64,000 bases of DNA from Desulfosporosinus orientis DSM 765 (GTDB lineage: Bacteria; Bacillota; Desulfitobacteriia; Desulfitobacteriales; Desulfitobacteriaceae): NCBI RefSeq assembly GCF_000235605.1, contig NC_016584.1:3826001-3890000 (forward strand), given 5' to 3'. Both the position numbers and the translations under genes were made by a program. The notes under the pieces were generated by a model. That model worked only from the letters and a program-made list of their open reading frames with translations. It searched no databases and had not been told where the DNA came from. Positions 45,344 to 52,584 of this stretch are shown piece by piece. The first letter of the stretch is position 1. Every line of letters starts with the position of its first letter.

Positions 45344-47587
45344 TTACCAAAACATTGGGATCGGATTCAGTTCGTCTTCCGTGTTCTCCCTTTCCAGCCA
45401 GCCCAACTTAACCGGCACTTCGTACAGGCGCCCCGGGGCAAACCGCGCCCAGAAGTGCCTGAGCCCCGGCACAATTACTTTGACTACCGGCATGCCAATA
45501 TCCGGACGTGTCTGATCCAGCACCAGCATCTCCATGCCTAGTTCTTCAATGATTCCCCGACAGTATTCAATGTCCTCCAGAATATCCTGGTGGAAAGGCT
45601 GATGGTAATCTGCTAGTTGTTTAGCGGGCACTGTAGGATCAGAAGCCAGATACGGCTGGTTGGCCAGGGTGGCTTCTTTCAGCCATTTTAGGGTCGTCGT
45701 GTCCTCCAAGGGTGCCTGACCACGATTAACGACGTCAAGGATGGAAAGGGACTGGTTCATTTCCGTTACCGCTCGGGACAAAGCAATTTTCGGATCCAGA
45801 TGCGTGCCAAAACCGAACATGACCTGGCTTTCCGTCCCATCGGCCCGGCAGCTGATTGCGGCAAACGTGGGAATACCCAAATCAGAGGTCAGGTCAATTG
45901 CCCACATCTTCCGTCCCATCCGTCTGTACTCCTCTCTCAGCTCCCCATAATAAGGTTCGCTGAAGCTTTCAAGATCCACCGCGGGCCTTGGCAGACGGTT
46001 ATACCACCAGAGGGCCACGCAGTCGCGTTCCACCAATTCGAAAAAGCCCTGCAGCACCGCTTCTTCCAGGGTGTTGCCCGAGGCATTGCCATTGGAGTCG
46101 CCCAGGGCAAACCGAGCCTCGGGATAATTATAATAGCAATACTCCGTGGGCAGGTAGCGGAAGCGCTTCTGGGTAAGCGACCAGACTGGGGTCCAGTCAA
46201 GCACAGCTTCCTCGTCAAAGGGTTCGGGTACATGATAAAAGCTAATCTCCTGACGGTTAATCTCCTCGCGCTGCTCGTACTGGCGTTGACTGAAGTTTTG
46301 ACAGGCAGCGAGATGAACCGCTTCGTCACCAAGTTGGCGGTAACTGATCTTCTTTCGCTCAGGCTCATCCCCCCTGAACACCCCCGAAATGCGTTCCAAG
46401 GCCTCGCACAAGGCACTGGCTTTGGCCTGGGCGTCGGTCATACCCTTGCCGGCACTGCTCGAGCGCAGGCTGGCTTTTAACTTTTTCAGGTTATAGCGTC
46501 CATGGTACAGGGCCCTGTTTTCCCCGGCGAAGTAGAGGTGAACCTGGCTCTCTTCCGGTCGCATGCGTATGACTTGGCTAACTAAACCGGTCAAGGGGTC
46601 AATCAGGTGGGCATATTGTAGATAGGTTTCCAGTGGCTTGAGTATCCGGTGTCCGCCGTCCGTCACGAATGTTTTGACACGGCTTTCCATTACTAAAGGA
46701 CGGGCCTCAGTTATCTCAGAATTCCCGCAAGACGGGCACTGGGGCAGGCGCTGGACAGCATGGAACTGGATTTCAGGCTTACTGAGATCTAGCGTCATTA
46801 GGTTGCTTACCAGGGCGGAAGTTTCATTTTTCACAATCCATTTAGCTAACTCTAGAGCAGCCAAGCTAAGGGCCGCTTGTTCACCGGCGGGCAGGAATCC
46901 CCTAACCGCAGGGATGACGGTTTGCCTGCCCTCCATCTTGTCCACCGCCTGCTTCACCTTGAGATTCCCTTTCATCCGGGCACTCAGGCACTCCCAGCAG
47001 GCGGTTTTGCCGGGTACAAAGACTGGCCCTGCCATGGCCTCTAAACCTGTGGACTTGACAATTAACCAAGGGATATCCTTCGTTTGCGCTTCCCGATTAA
47101 TCTCGGCCAATTCCTTGTTCAGGTAATCGTCGGTCAGTACCACCCGCAGGTTGCCCTCGGCAGGGGCAGCCACAGTCAACCCCATCGATTCCAGGAGATT
47201 TATGAAGGGGAGCGGTGACAACCCACCCAGCACGATGACCTCTACCTTGGCCTCAGCCAATTTCGGCCCGGCCAGGGCTGGATCGACTCCCAGTGCGCTC
47301 CAAAAGGACGTTTGATCAGGGTTGAGAAAGTCGGACTCTTCCGTGATGTATCCCTTCTTCTCCAGTTCCGCCAGGGCGTGCCAGACTGAGGATACGGCTA
47401 CTTCTCCTTCAAGTGCTGCCACGATTTCATCAAGGCTGTTTTTACCGTTTAACAGAGGGGCCAAGGCCGCATAGGTCTTGCCTTTGAGCACGAAATGCTG
47501 TTGGTCAGATAACAGAAAGACGACCTTTTCCTCAGCCACCACGTCCACCCGGAAATGATGCTTAAATCTCGGTCTTATCCAGAACAT
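45344..47587 (-). CDS. Fused TOMM cyclodehydratase (RRE/ThiF-like domain + YcaO)
   Basis: 747 residues from ATG 47587 with AAGGAG 10 bases upstream. The N-terminal winged-helix leader-binding region (FVLKGKTYAALAPLLNG, ALAELEKKGYI) is followed by an E1/ThiF-like part with zinc-type cysteines (CWECLSAR, CPSCGNSE), then the YcaO domain (SALCEALERISG, GNTLEEAVLQGFFELVERDC). The C-terminus is NPIPMFW, close to the proline-rich tail of azoline-forming YcaOs. It should convert core Cys to thiazolines, with leader recognition in the same chain. It lies between precursor 1 and the dehydrogenase. Confidence 0.95.
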   Translation of the reverse strand: MFWIRPRFKHHFRVDVVAEEKVVFLLSDQQHFVLKGKTYAALAPLLNGKNSLDEIVAALEGEVAVSSVWHALAELEKKGYITEESDFLNPDQTSFWSALGVDPALAGPKLAEAKVEVIVLGGLSPLPFINLLESMGLTVAAPAEGNLRVVLTDDYLNKELAEINREAQTKDIPWLIVKSTGLEAMAGPVFVPGKTACWECLSARMKGNLKVKQAVDKMEGRQTVIPAVRGFLPAGEQAALSLAALELAKWIVKNETSALVSNLMTLDLSKPEIQFHAVQRLPQCPSCGNSEITEARPLVMESRVKTFVTDGGHRILKPLETYLQYAHLIDPLTGLVSQVIRMRPEESQVHLYFAGENRALYHGRYNLKKLKASLRSSSAGKGMTDAQAKASALCEALERISGVFRGDEPERKKISYRQLGDEAVHLAACQNFSQRQYEQREEINRQEISFYHVPEPFDEEAVLDWTPVWSLTQKRFRYLPTEYCYYNYPEARFALGDSNGNASGNTLEEAVLQGFFELVERDCVALWWYNRLPRPAVDLESFSEPYYGELREEYRRMGRKMWAIDLTSDLGIPTFAAISCRADGTESQVMFGFGTHLDPKIALSRAVTEMNQSLSILDVVNRGQAPLEDTTTLKWLKEATLANQPYLASDPTVPAKQLADYHQPFHQDILEDIEYCRGIIEELGMEMLVLDQTRPDIGMPVVKVIVPGLRHFWARFAPGRLYEVPVKLGWLERENTEDELNPIPMFW

Positions 47588-47663
47588 CGTTATGCCACTC
47601 CTTGTTATTTCAGCTAGAAACTTCGTTTGTTTAGGGGCTAAACTTGCCCAAAAACATATTACT

Positions 47664-49085
47664 TTAAATTCGTTTACTTCCCAGCAGAAATTCTCCCACC
47701 GGCGATTCTGCCAGGTAATTAAGTCCTGCCGCTTGGCACAGCCAGTCAGCATGACCGGCACCCAAGGCGCAGGGAGCTAGGTCCATGGCCGTAGCTACCA
47801 GGTACATGGTCTGGTACAACGCACCCACGTCTTTTAACATCAGAGCGTAGGCGATGGAGTTATACTTCCAGGACAGGCGCGGGAAGCGGGCGGTCAGGTT
47901 AATGACTACCTGCGCTTGGCACTGCTTAGCCGCGCTGCCCTCTGCTTGTTTGAGAATTAATCCGGTGCAGCGGTTTTCGCTGCAAAGTTTCGTTAGGCTG
48001 TGCCCAAGGGGGTCATAGTGGTATAAGCCCCGGTCCAGTCCGCGGCATTCCCCTACGGTCAGATAGATCTCTAGTTCGTGGCAGGCGCCCCCACCGGGAT
48101 AGGGTCGGGCGCTGGCCTCGTACATGGCACCCCTTTCGGGATCAGCTGGCCGGATACCTTTGACCCGGGCAGCGCGGTATAAAAACTCACCGATTTGCTG
48201 GAGGGTGATCGCTTCCGGGGCGTAGTCCCGAATGGAATGGCGTTCTTCCAGCACCAAGGTGAAGGGATAGTCTTCTTCTATGAGATGTTCCAGATTTGGC
48301 TTGGCCAATTCGATGAGTTCTCCCTGCATCGAGGGCTTGCAAGCAGGCAGAGGTTCAATCCCCGGCCAGAAGCGGAACGTCGCTCCCAGCGGTTGATCCT
48401 GTCGGCCATCCCGGGTTCGGGTGTGAAATAAGAGGTCATGAAACTCCCACAGTCTCAACACTACGTCCCGGTCCTCCGGGATTCCGCCCTCTGCCTCGTC
48501 CGCCGGTTGAATCATCCCGGCCGCAGCAAACAACTGCAGCAACAGTTTGACGATCGCGGAGTCCGCTCCGGGAATGGCAGCACAAAGTTCCGGATAAGTG
48601 GCCGGGCGGGACAACAGGCCCCAAAGGGCCATACCCAACCAGCCATCAAGTTCCAGCCGCACAGGCTGAAGAGGGGTCTCAAGGACAGTTTTCTGGTTCA
48701 GGCAACGACTGTAAGCAAAGCGAGATAGCACAAATCGCTGGTCAGAGCCAATTTCTGAAAGATGAAAATTAAACCCTTGACCGATAACTACCAGCCTAGC
48801 CAGACTTTGCCCGTCTTCGAGCACCGACCAGGTGAGGAACCCCAGGCGGGCTAACTGTTCTATGTACTGGGGTAGATTAGACAAAAACCAGTCTTCTGCC
48901 CGGGCCATATCCTCCAGTTCCTCCTGGGTTGACCCGCCGGCGGCCAGCATCAGCAGGGCCTTGACCGTGCCGGGAGTTGTCTTTGACAGCGTCTGGGCTA
49001 TGTAAGCGGATTTTAGTTCTACCCCGCCTCCCGGGGTCTCTTCAATACTAATCCCTTCTTTTAAACCAATTACGATCTTAGGCAT
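47664..49085 (-). CDS. SagB-type FMN-dependent azoline dehydrogenase
   Basis: 473 residues from ATG 49085 with AGAGG 9 bases upstream; the frame is open to 49295 through a leader remnant. An N-terminal domain of about 230 residues precedes the nitroreductase-fold SagB part (ERHSIRDYAPEAITLQQIGE, YPGGGACHELEIYLTVGE, LKDVGALYQTMYLVATAMDL, SPVGEFLLG). These enzymes oxidise thiazolines and oxazolines to the aromatic azoles. The stop is 77 bases before the cyclodehydratase start. The pairing with the fused cyclodehydratase predicts thiazole-containing peptides. Confidence 0.93.
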   Translation of the reverse strand: MPKIVIGLKEGISIEETPGGGVELKSAYIAQTLSKTTPGTVKALLMLAAGGSTQEELEDMARAEDWFLSNLPQYIEQLARLGFLTWSVLEDGQSLARLVVIGQGFNFHLSEIGSDQRFVLSRFAYSRCLNQKTVLETPLQPVRLELDGWLGMALWGLLSRPATYPELCAAIPGADSAIVKLLLQLFAAAGMIQPADEAEGGIPEDRDVVLRLWEFHDLLFHTRTRDGRQDQPLGATFRFWPGIEPLPACKPSMQGELIELAKPNLEHLIEEDYPFTLVLEERHSIRDYAPEAITLQQIGEFLYRAARVKGIRPADPERGAMYEASARPYPGGGACHELEIYLTVGECRGLDRGLYHYDPLGHSLTKLCSENRCTGLILKQAEGSAAKQCQAQVVINLTARFPRLSWKYNSIAYALMLKDVGALYQTMYLVATAMDLAPCALGAGHADWLCQAAGLNYLAESPVGEFLLGSKRI

Positions 49086-49188
49086 AGCGGGATACCTCTT
49101 TCGGATTGTTGTTTTTTTATGCTTACAGCAACTACGGCATCTATGATTACTTAACCTATGAAGGATTAACACAATGGCATCCGGCTTT

Positions 49189-49350
49189 TTAGGCAGATCC
49201 CCCTCCACCTGCCACTTTATCCAATGCCTCATCGGAAAGTTTCTCTTCGGGCAGTGTCGGCAAGACAAGGTAAATCGCGTTGGCAGGCTGCTCAATTACC
49301 TTGTCTTCCAGGGCGGCCGGCAACCTGGAGCCTTCTTCACAACTCCATTC
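49189..49350 (-). pseudogene. Degenerate NHLP precursor remnant with empty core
   Basis: Reads EGSRLPAALEDKVIEQPANA, then LSDEALDKVAGG and only GGSA before the stop. The N-terminal half is missing, a TAG lies just upstream and there is no Cys in the core. It lies between the SagB gene and precursor 2. Confidence 0.85.
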
Positions 49351-49366
49351 TAACTACATTACTAAC

Positions 49367-49699
49367 CTAACACGGTCCACATCCAAACAGGCCACAGGAA
49401 TTACAACACAGTATATTCAATTCGCCTCCGGCCACATTTTCCAATACTTCATCTGAAAGTTCATCTGACATTGTAGGCAAGACAAGGTAGAGCGCATTGG
49501 CGGGCTGCTCAATTACCTTGACTTCCAGGGCTTCAGGCAATTTGGAGCCCTCTTTCAGTTTGCCCATTTCTTTTTCCACCACGGCTTTGGGATCGGCGAG
49601 CAGTTCTTTACGGAAGCTCTCGTCCTTCAGGGCTCTGACTACTAGTTCATTCTGGAACTCTTGCCAGCTGGGCAGTTTTGGGGTGTTTTCTTCACTCAT
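49367..49699 (-). CDS. NHLP-type TOMM precursor peptide 2
   Basis: 110 residues from ATG 49699 with GGAGG 8 bases upstream; the frame is open to 49714. The leader is nearly identical to that of precursor 3 (LPSWQEFQNELVVRALKDES, VIEQPANALYLVLPTMSDEL) and ends VAGG at 91-92. The core is ELNILCCNSCGLFGCGPC with five Cys. Leader identity with core divergence is the normal pattern for duplicated RiPP precursors. It lacks the upstream element seen before precursors 1 and 3 and probably follows precursor 3 on one transcript. Confidence 0.93.
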   Translation of the reverse strand: MSEENTPKLPSWQEFQNELVVRALKDESFRKELLADPKAVVEKEMGKLKEGSKLPEALEVKVIEQPANALYLVLPTMSDELSDEVLENVAGGELNILCCNSCGLFGCGPC

Positions 49700-49723
49700 T
49701 TGTTTTTCCTCCAAAAAATTTTA

Positions 49724-49848
49724 TTAACAACAATTAATAGTAAAACGAGAGTCCCCATCGGCCACATTTTCCAATGCTTCATCGGAAAGTTCATCAAGCA
49801 TTGTGGGCAGGACAAGGTAGAGCGCATTGGCGGGCTGCTCAATCCCAA
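49724..49848 (-). pseudogene. Leader tail fused to the end of precursor 3 (recombination scar)
   Basis: In a different frame from precursor 3 and overlapping its last codons, it reads IEQPANALYLVLPTMLDELS, EALENVADGDSRFTINCC then stop. The first two thirds of the leader are gone and the GG has become DG. It looks like a deletion between two adjacent precursor genes that joined one core to the next leader. Confidence 0.85.
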
Positions 49849-50171
49849 CAACAGCCTCTTTCGCATGCATACAGACAACAGAAATCATACACTTCATTCC
49901 CTTGGCCTCCGGCCACATTTTCCAATGCTTCATCGGAAAGTTCATCTGAAATTGTGGGCAAGACAAGGTAGAGCGCATTGGCGGGCTGCTCAATCACCTT
50001 GACTTCCAGGGCTTCAGGCAATTTGGAGCCCTCTTTCAGTTTGCCCATTTCTTTTTCCACCACGGCTTTGGGATCGGCGAGCAGTTCTTTACGGAAGCTC
50101 TCATCCTTCAGGGCTCTGACAACCAGTTCATTCTGGAACTCTTGCCAGCTGGGTAATTTTTCTTCACTCAT
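49839..50171 (-). CDS. NHLP-type TOMM precursor peptide 3
   Basis: 110 residues from ATG 50171 behind GGAGGG. The leader begins MSEEKLPSWQEFQNELVVRA and ends ENVAGG at 88-89. The core begins QGNEVYD and continues FCCLYACERGCCWD, with five Cys including two adjacent pairs. It has a conserved element upstream (50209-50247) and lies 134 bases after the ECF sigma gene. It is the first precursor of the downstream set. Confidence 0.93.
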   Translation of the reverse strand: MSEEKLPSWQEFQNELVVRALKDESFRKELLADPKAVVEKEMGKLKEGSKLPEALEVKVIEQPANALYLVLPTISDELSDEALENVAGGQGNEVYDFCCLYACERGCCWD

Positions 50172-50208
50172 TATTTGTTTCCCTCCAAAACGTTTTATTT
50201 ATTTGAAG

Positions 50209-50247
50209 ACGTGTCTGTTTGAAATGAAACACGTATTTCAGCATTAT
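50209..50247 (-). promoter_or_regulatory. Conserved element upstream of precursor 3 (partner of 45240-45276)
   Basis: Minus-strand AATAATGCTGAAATACGTGT leads through a loop to ACACGT, forming a hairpin. It shares TGAAATACGTGTTT and the AT-rich flank with the element before precursor 1. The ECF sigma factor gene is only 60 bases upstream and is a candidate for recognising such a site. Confidence 0.55.
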
Positions 50248-50305
50248 TTTTTATTGGGTTCTATTGGGATTACATACATTAATACGGATGAACTTTAAAT
50301 GTAGC

Positions 50306-50824
50306 TCAGGAAACATTTATTAAAGCCCTCATTTTTTTTATGGCCCGCACACAAAGAGTGGACACCGTGCTTTCGTTGATTCCCGTTATCCTGGCGATCT
50401 CCCGGTTGTTGAAGCTCTCGTAGTATTTGAGCGCTATTACATCCCTCTGCCGCTCATTCAATGAACTTAGGGCTTTGTAAAGCTCCCGCCAGTCATCATT
50501 TTCAATAAGCCGGCACTGTTCGTCAAAGTCTACGGTTAGGGCCTGCTCAGGAAAGGCTTCGTCGTCTATACTGGTTACCGTCCTGTTTTTGCGGTAAAAA
50601 TCGATCAGGACATTGCGAGCTATGGTAAAAATCCAAGTATTAAAAGATGCTTTGCCCGATTCATAACTATTCAGATGCGAAATGACTTTGAGAAATATTT
50701 CACCGACTATTTCCTCGGTCTGTTCCTTGTGCAGCAGGCGGCAAAATATATAGTTATATATTTTAGAAAAATAGTCCTCATACATCCGTTCCAACTCTGA
50801 TTCGTGGTTGAAGTCATACACCAA
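50306..50824 (-). CDS. ECF-family RNA polymerase sigma factor
   Basis: About 172 residues; TTG 50824 or GTG 50821 are the candidate starts, behind GAGGGGCGG. Region 2 (YEDYFSKIYNYIFCRLLHKE, FNTWIFTIARNVLIDFYRK) and region 4 (LNERQRDVIALKYYESFNNR, ESTVSTLCVRAIKKMRALI) are complete. No anti-sigma factor of a familiar type is adjacent; the preceding gene is a leader-like small protein. Its position directly upstream of precursor 3 suggests control of peptide production, which is inference. Confidence 0.93.
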   Translation of the reverse strand: MVYDFNHESELERMYEDYFSKIYNYIFCRLLHKEQTEEIVGEIFLKVISHLNSYESGKASFNTWIFTIARNVLIDFYRKNRTVTSIDDEAFPEQALTVDFDEQCRLIENDDWRELYKALSSLNERQRDVIALKYYESFNNREIARITGINESTVSTLCVRAIKKMRALINVS

Positions 50825-50837
50825 ACATCACCGCCCC

Positions 50838-51089
50838 TCAACCCTTGACCAGATTTTTCTGACAGACACCTTTATACCCCGGGCAATCCTGGCAGAGGCA
50901 GTGATACGGGCAAATTGCTTCCGGTGCATTCCTGGAGGCTTGGGCCGCCGCCACCATCTCCAGATCATCATCGTCAAGGGCATCCGCTTTTTCTATCCTG
51001 GCTTTCCGGTATTCCTTTTTTAACTTTTTCAGCAACTTTTCCTTGATAGTAGATTCCTGTGAAAAGTCATACCTGGGGTTGTTAACCAT
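50838..51089 (-). CDS. Small Cys-rich protein with leader-like motif
   Basis: 83 residues, starting at ATG 51089 with GGTGA 6 bases upstream, and 13 bases before the sigma factor gene. A charged helical N-half (STIKEKLLKKLKKEYRKA) leads to LDDDDLEMVAAA, which resembles the LDDxxLdxVaGG ends of RiPP leaders but with AAA for GG. The C-terminus is Cys-rich (CPYHCLCQDCPGYKGVC, five Cys). Small proteins ending this way are common beside sigma factors in Firmicutes, by recollection. It could be a further precursor, a metal-binding partner or an anti-sigma factor. Confidence 0.65.
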   Translation of the reverse strand: MVNNPRYDFSQESTIKEKLLKKLKKEYRKARIEKADALDDDDLEMVAAAQASRNAPEAICPYHCLCQDCPGYKGVCQKNLVKG

Positions 51090-51343
51090 AAATAATCACC
51101 ATTGAAACAAATTTCAAATCTGGCAATAACATACGATCTTCATCCTTTCTTTCTCTACAATATTAACCGTTTCTTCAGGCCAAGTTTTCCCAGGATCTCA
51201 TAGATTTGAATGTTAAAACATCTGCCAATCAATTCATCCAAAAACTGATTTTTTTATGTCTCTTAAGGCAGTACATCAGGCCGTTCTGTGAACTGCCTGA
51301 TGTGCGTGCGTTGGTTTACTGCAGAACTTTTGACAACTCCCTT

Positions 51344-51654
51344 TTAACCCATGACCACAAGCGCTGATAGCACCAACACTGCCCCGGCAACCGCCATCAG
51401 CACGTTTTGAGACATTGATAAGCCATTGCAGATCATAGTAAATAGAACGGTAAGGCTGATTGTATGGGCCAGCAGGGCACCCTTGCGGTAACTTGGAGAA
51501 AAAAATAACGAAAAGTATTGCGCTGGCCAAGCGTAGTCAGCGTAAGATATGCAAAAGATGAGAGGGTAACGGATATATTCTTTATAAATATGTAGGAAGA
51601 TGCCCTGCAAAGCGTAATAGAAAATAGTACATTATTAGACTCGGCCCGTGTCAT
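51344..51654 (-). pseudogene. EamA transporter fragment fused to another membrane-protein tail
   Basis: The first about 40 residues (MTRAESNNVLFSITLCRASS, SFAYLTLTT) match the start of the intact EamA gene at 56236. The frame is then lost. A second frame carries GALLAHTISLTVLFTMICNG and LMAVAGAVLVLSALVVMG, a membrane tail that does not match EamA. As with the intact pair, it overlaps the preceding lipoprotein gene by four bases, so this is a decayed duplicate of the 57.6-56.2 kb pair. Confidence 0.75.
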
Positions 51655-52082
51655 AGCTTTTCTCCATCATAAAAATCATAGTTTACCTTTTGTTTTTCTA
51701 TCAGTATGGAGTTCTGGTTGAGCTCCTTCAACATCTCATTCATGATACTTTTCATCTGCGCATCGGTAACATTAAAGAAGGTGTAGATAAGGCTGTTTTC
51801 TTTGGTAATCACACCTTTTTCATCCTTATACGCCCCCTCACCGTGGGTTAGGGTATAACCGTCAACATATTTGATACATATGGCAGAGGCCTTCTTTTCC
51901 GCTTCCAGGCTGTCGATGATCTGGGTATATGTATCCTTGTCATTCAAGCCGACATACAGGGTGTATTTGACCTCAGTATTGGCGGCCAGACCACCTCGGT
52001 CAGAAGCTGGAGCTGAACAGCCTGCGCACATAAGCAGCATAAGAATGCTAACGACAACCCCGGCTATAGTTCGTTTGTTCAT
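51651..52082 (-). CDS. DUF3574-like lipoprotein, copy 2
   Basis: 143 residues, starting at ATG 52082 with AAGGTG upstream. A lipoprotein signal (VVSILMLLMCAGC) predicts membrane anchoring at the cysteine. The body (YTLYVGLNDKDTYTQIIDSL, VDGYTLTHGEGAYKDEKG) resembles DUF3574. It is a clear paralogue of the protein at 57162. The function of the family is unknown. It lies between the repeat copy and the EamA remnant. Confidence 0.8.
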   Translation of the reverse strand: MNKRTIAGVVVSILMLLMCAGCSAPASDRGGLAANTEVKYTLYVGLNDKDTYTQIIDSLEAEKKASAICIKYVDGYTLTHGEGAYKDEKGVITKENSLIYTFFNVTDAQMKSIMNEMLKELNQNSILIEKQKVNYDFYDGEKL

Positions 52083-52105
52083 CTCAACACCTTCTCCAGT
52101 AATCA

Positions 52106-52570
52106 GACGTCACAACCTTCACTTCCAGCGGCGGAGGAAAGTGGGGATTATACTCCTTACCGCCGCAACATAGGTGTTTTCCCCCACCGCGACATACCCA
52201 GCAATCCACTCCAACGGTTTAATCAGGCTCCCTCTCGGGAATATGGGGACCGCTTTGCCTGCGCTTGTCATAAGTACATCCTGACCGCCAAACACCTCTG
52301 CAAAGTTCCCGATTTCTCCAATAATGACAAAGTTCCCGCCCGGATACAGCTCTCTCATTTTTTTGACGGGACAAAACGGGATTTTGCTTTGACTGTTTCT
52401 TTCCGTGAAAATCCGAGTCTGGTTTGTTTGCGGATAAAGCCGGTAAAGCATGCCGATCACCCTTTTTCATTATACTTGAAAAATTGCCGGCAAAATGGAA
52501 ATGGCGAAATTGACCCCCTTTTTCGCCGAAATTGGTATATAAAAATACCCTGCAAAGCATTTTGCAGGGT
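52106..52570 (-). repeat. 465-bp direct repeat, copy 2
   Basis: Matches 41891-42355 in length and orientation with few differences. It ends in the same hairpin CCCTGCAAA-GCAT-TTTGCAGGG (52548-52569). The flanking sequences of the two copies are unrelated beyond these ends, so the boundaries are sharp. Confidence 0.9.
52119..52451 (-). CDS. Conserved hypothetical protein of the 465-bp repeat, copy 2
   Basis: 110 residues from ATG 52451 with the same ribosome site as copy 1; an in-frame GTG lies at 52460. It is identical to the copy at 41904 except for two substitutions. There is no recognised domain. The high identity implies a recent duplication or gene conversion. Confidence 0.65.
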   Translation of the reverse strand: MLYRLYPQTNQTRIFTERNSQSKIPFCPVKKMRELYPGGNFVIIGEIGNFAEVFGGQDVLMTSAGKAVPIFPRGSLIKPLEWIAGYVAVGENTYVAAVRSIIPTFLRRWK

Positions 52571-52584
52571 GGAGAATCCATGGA

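Noticed and set aside
49497..50298. Plus-strand open frames starting MAGCSITLTSRASGNLEPSF that recur opposite each NHLP leader
   Set aside because: They are exact antisense shadows of the conserved leader sequence; they recur only because the leaders are near-identical and have no ribosome sites.
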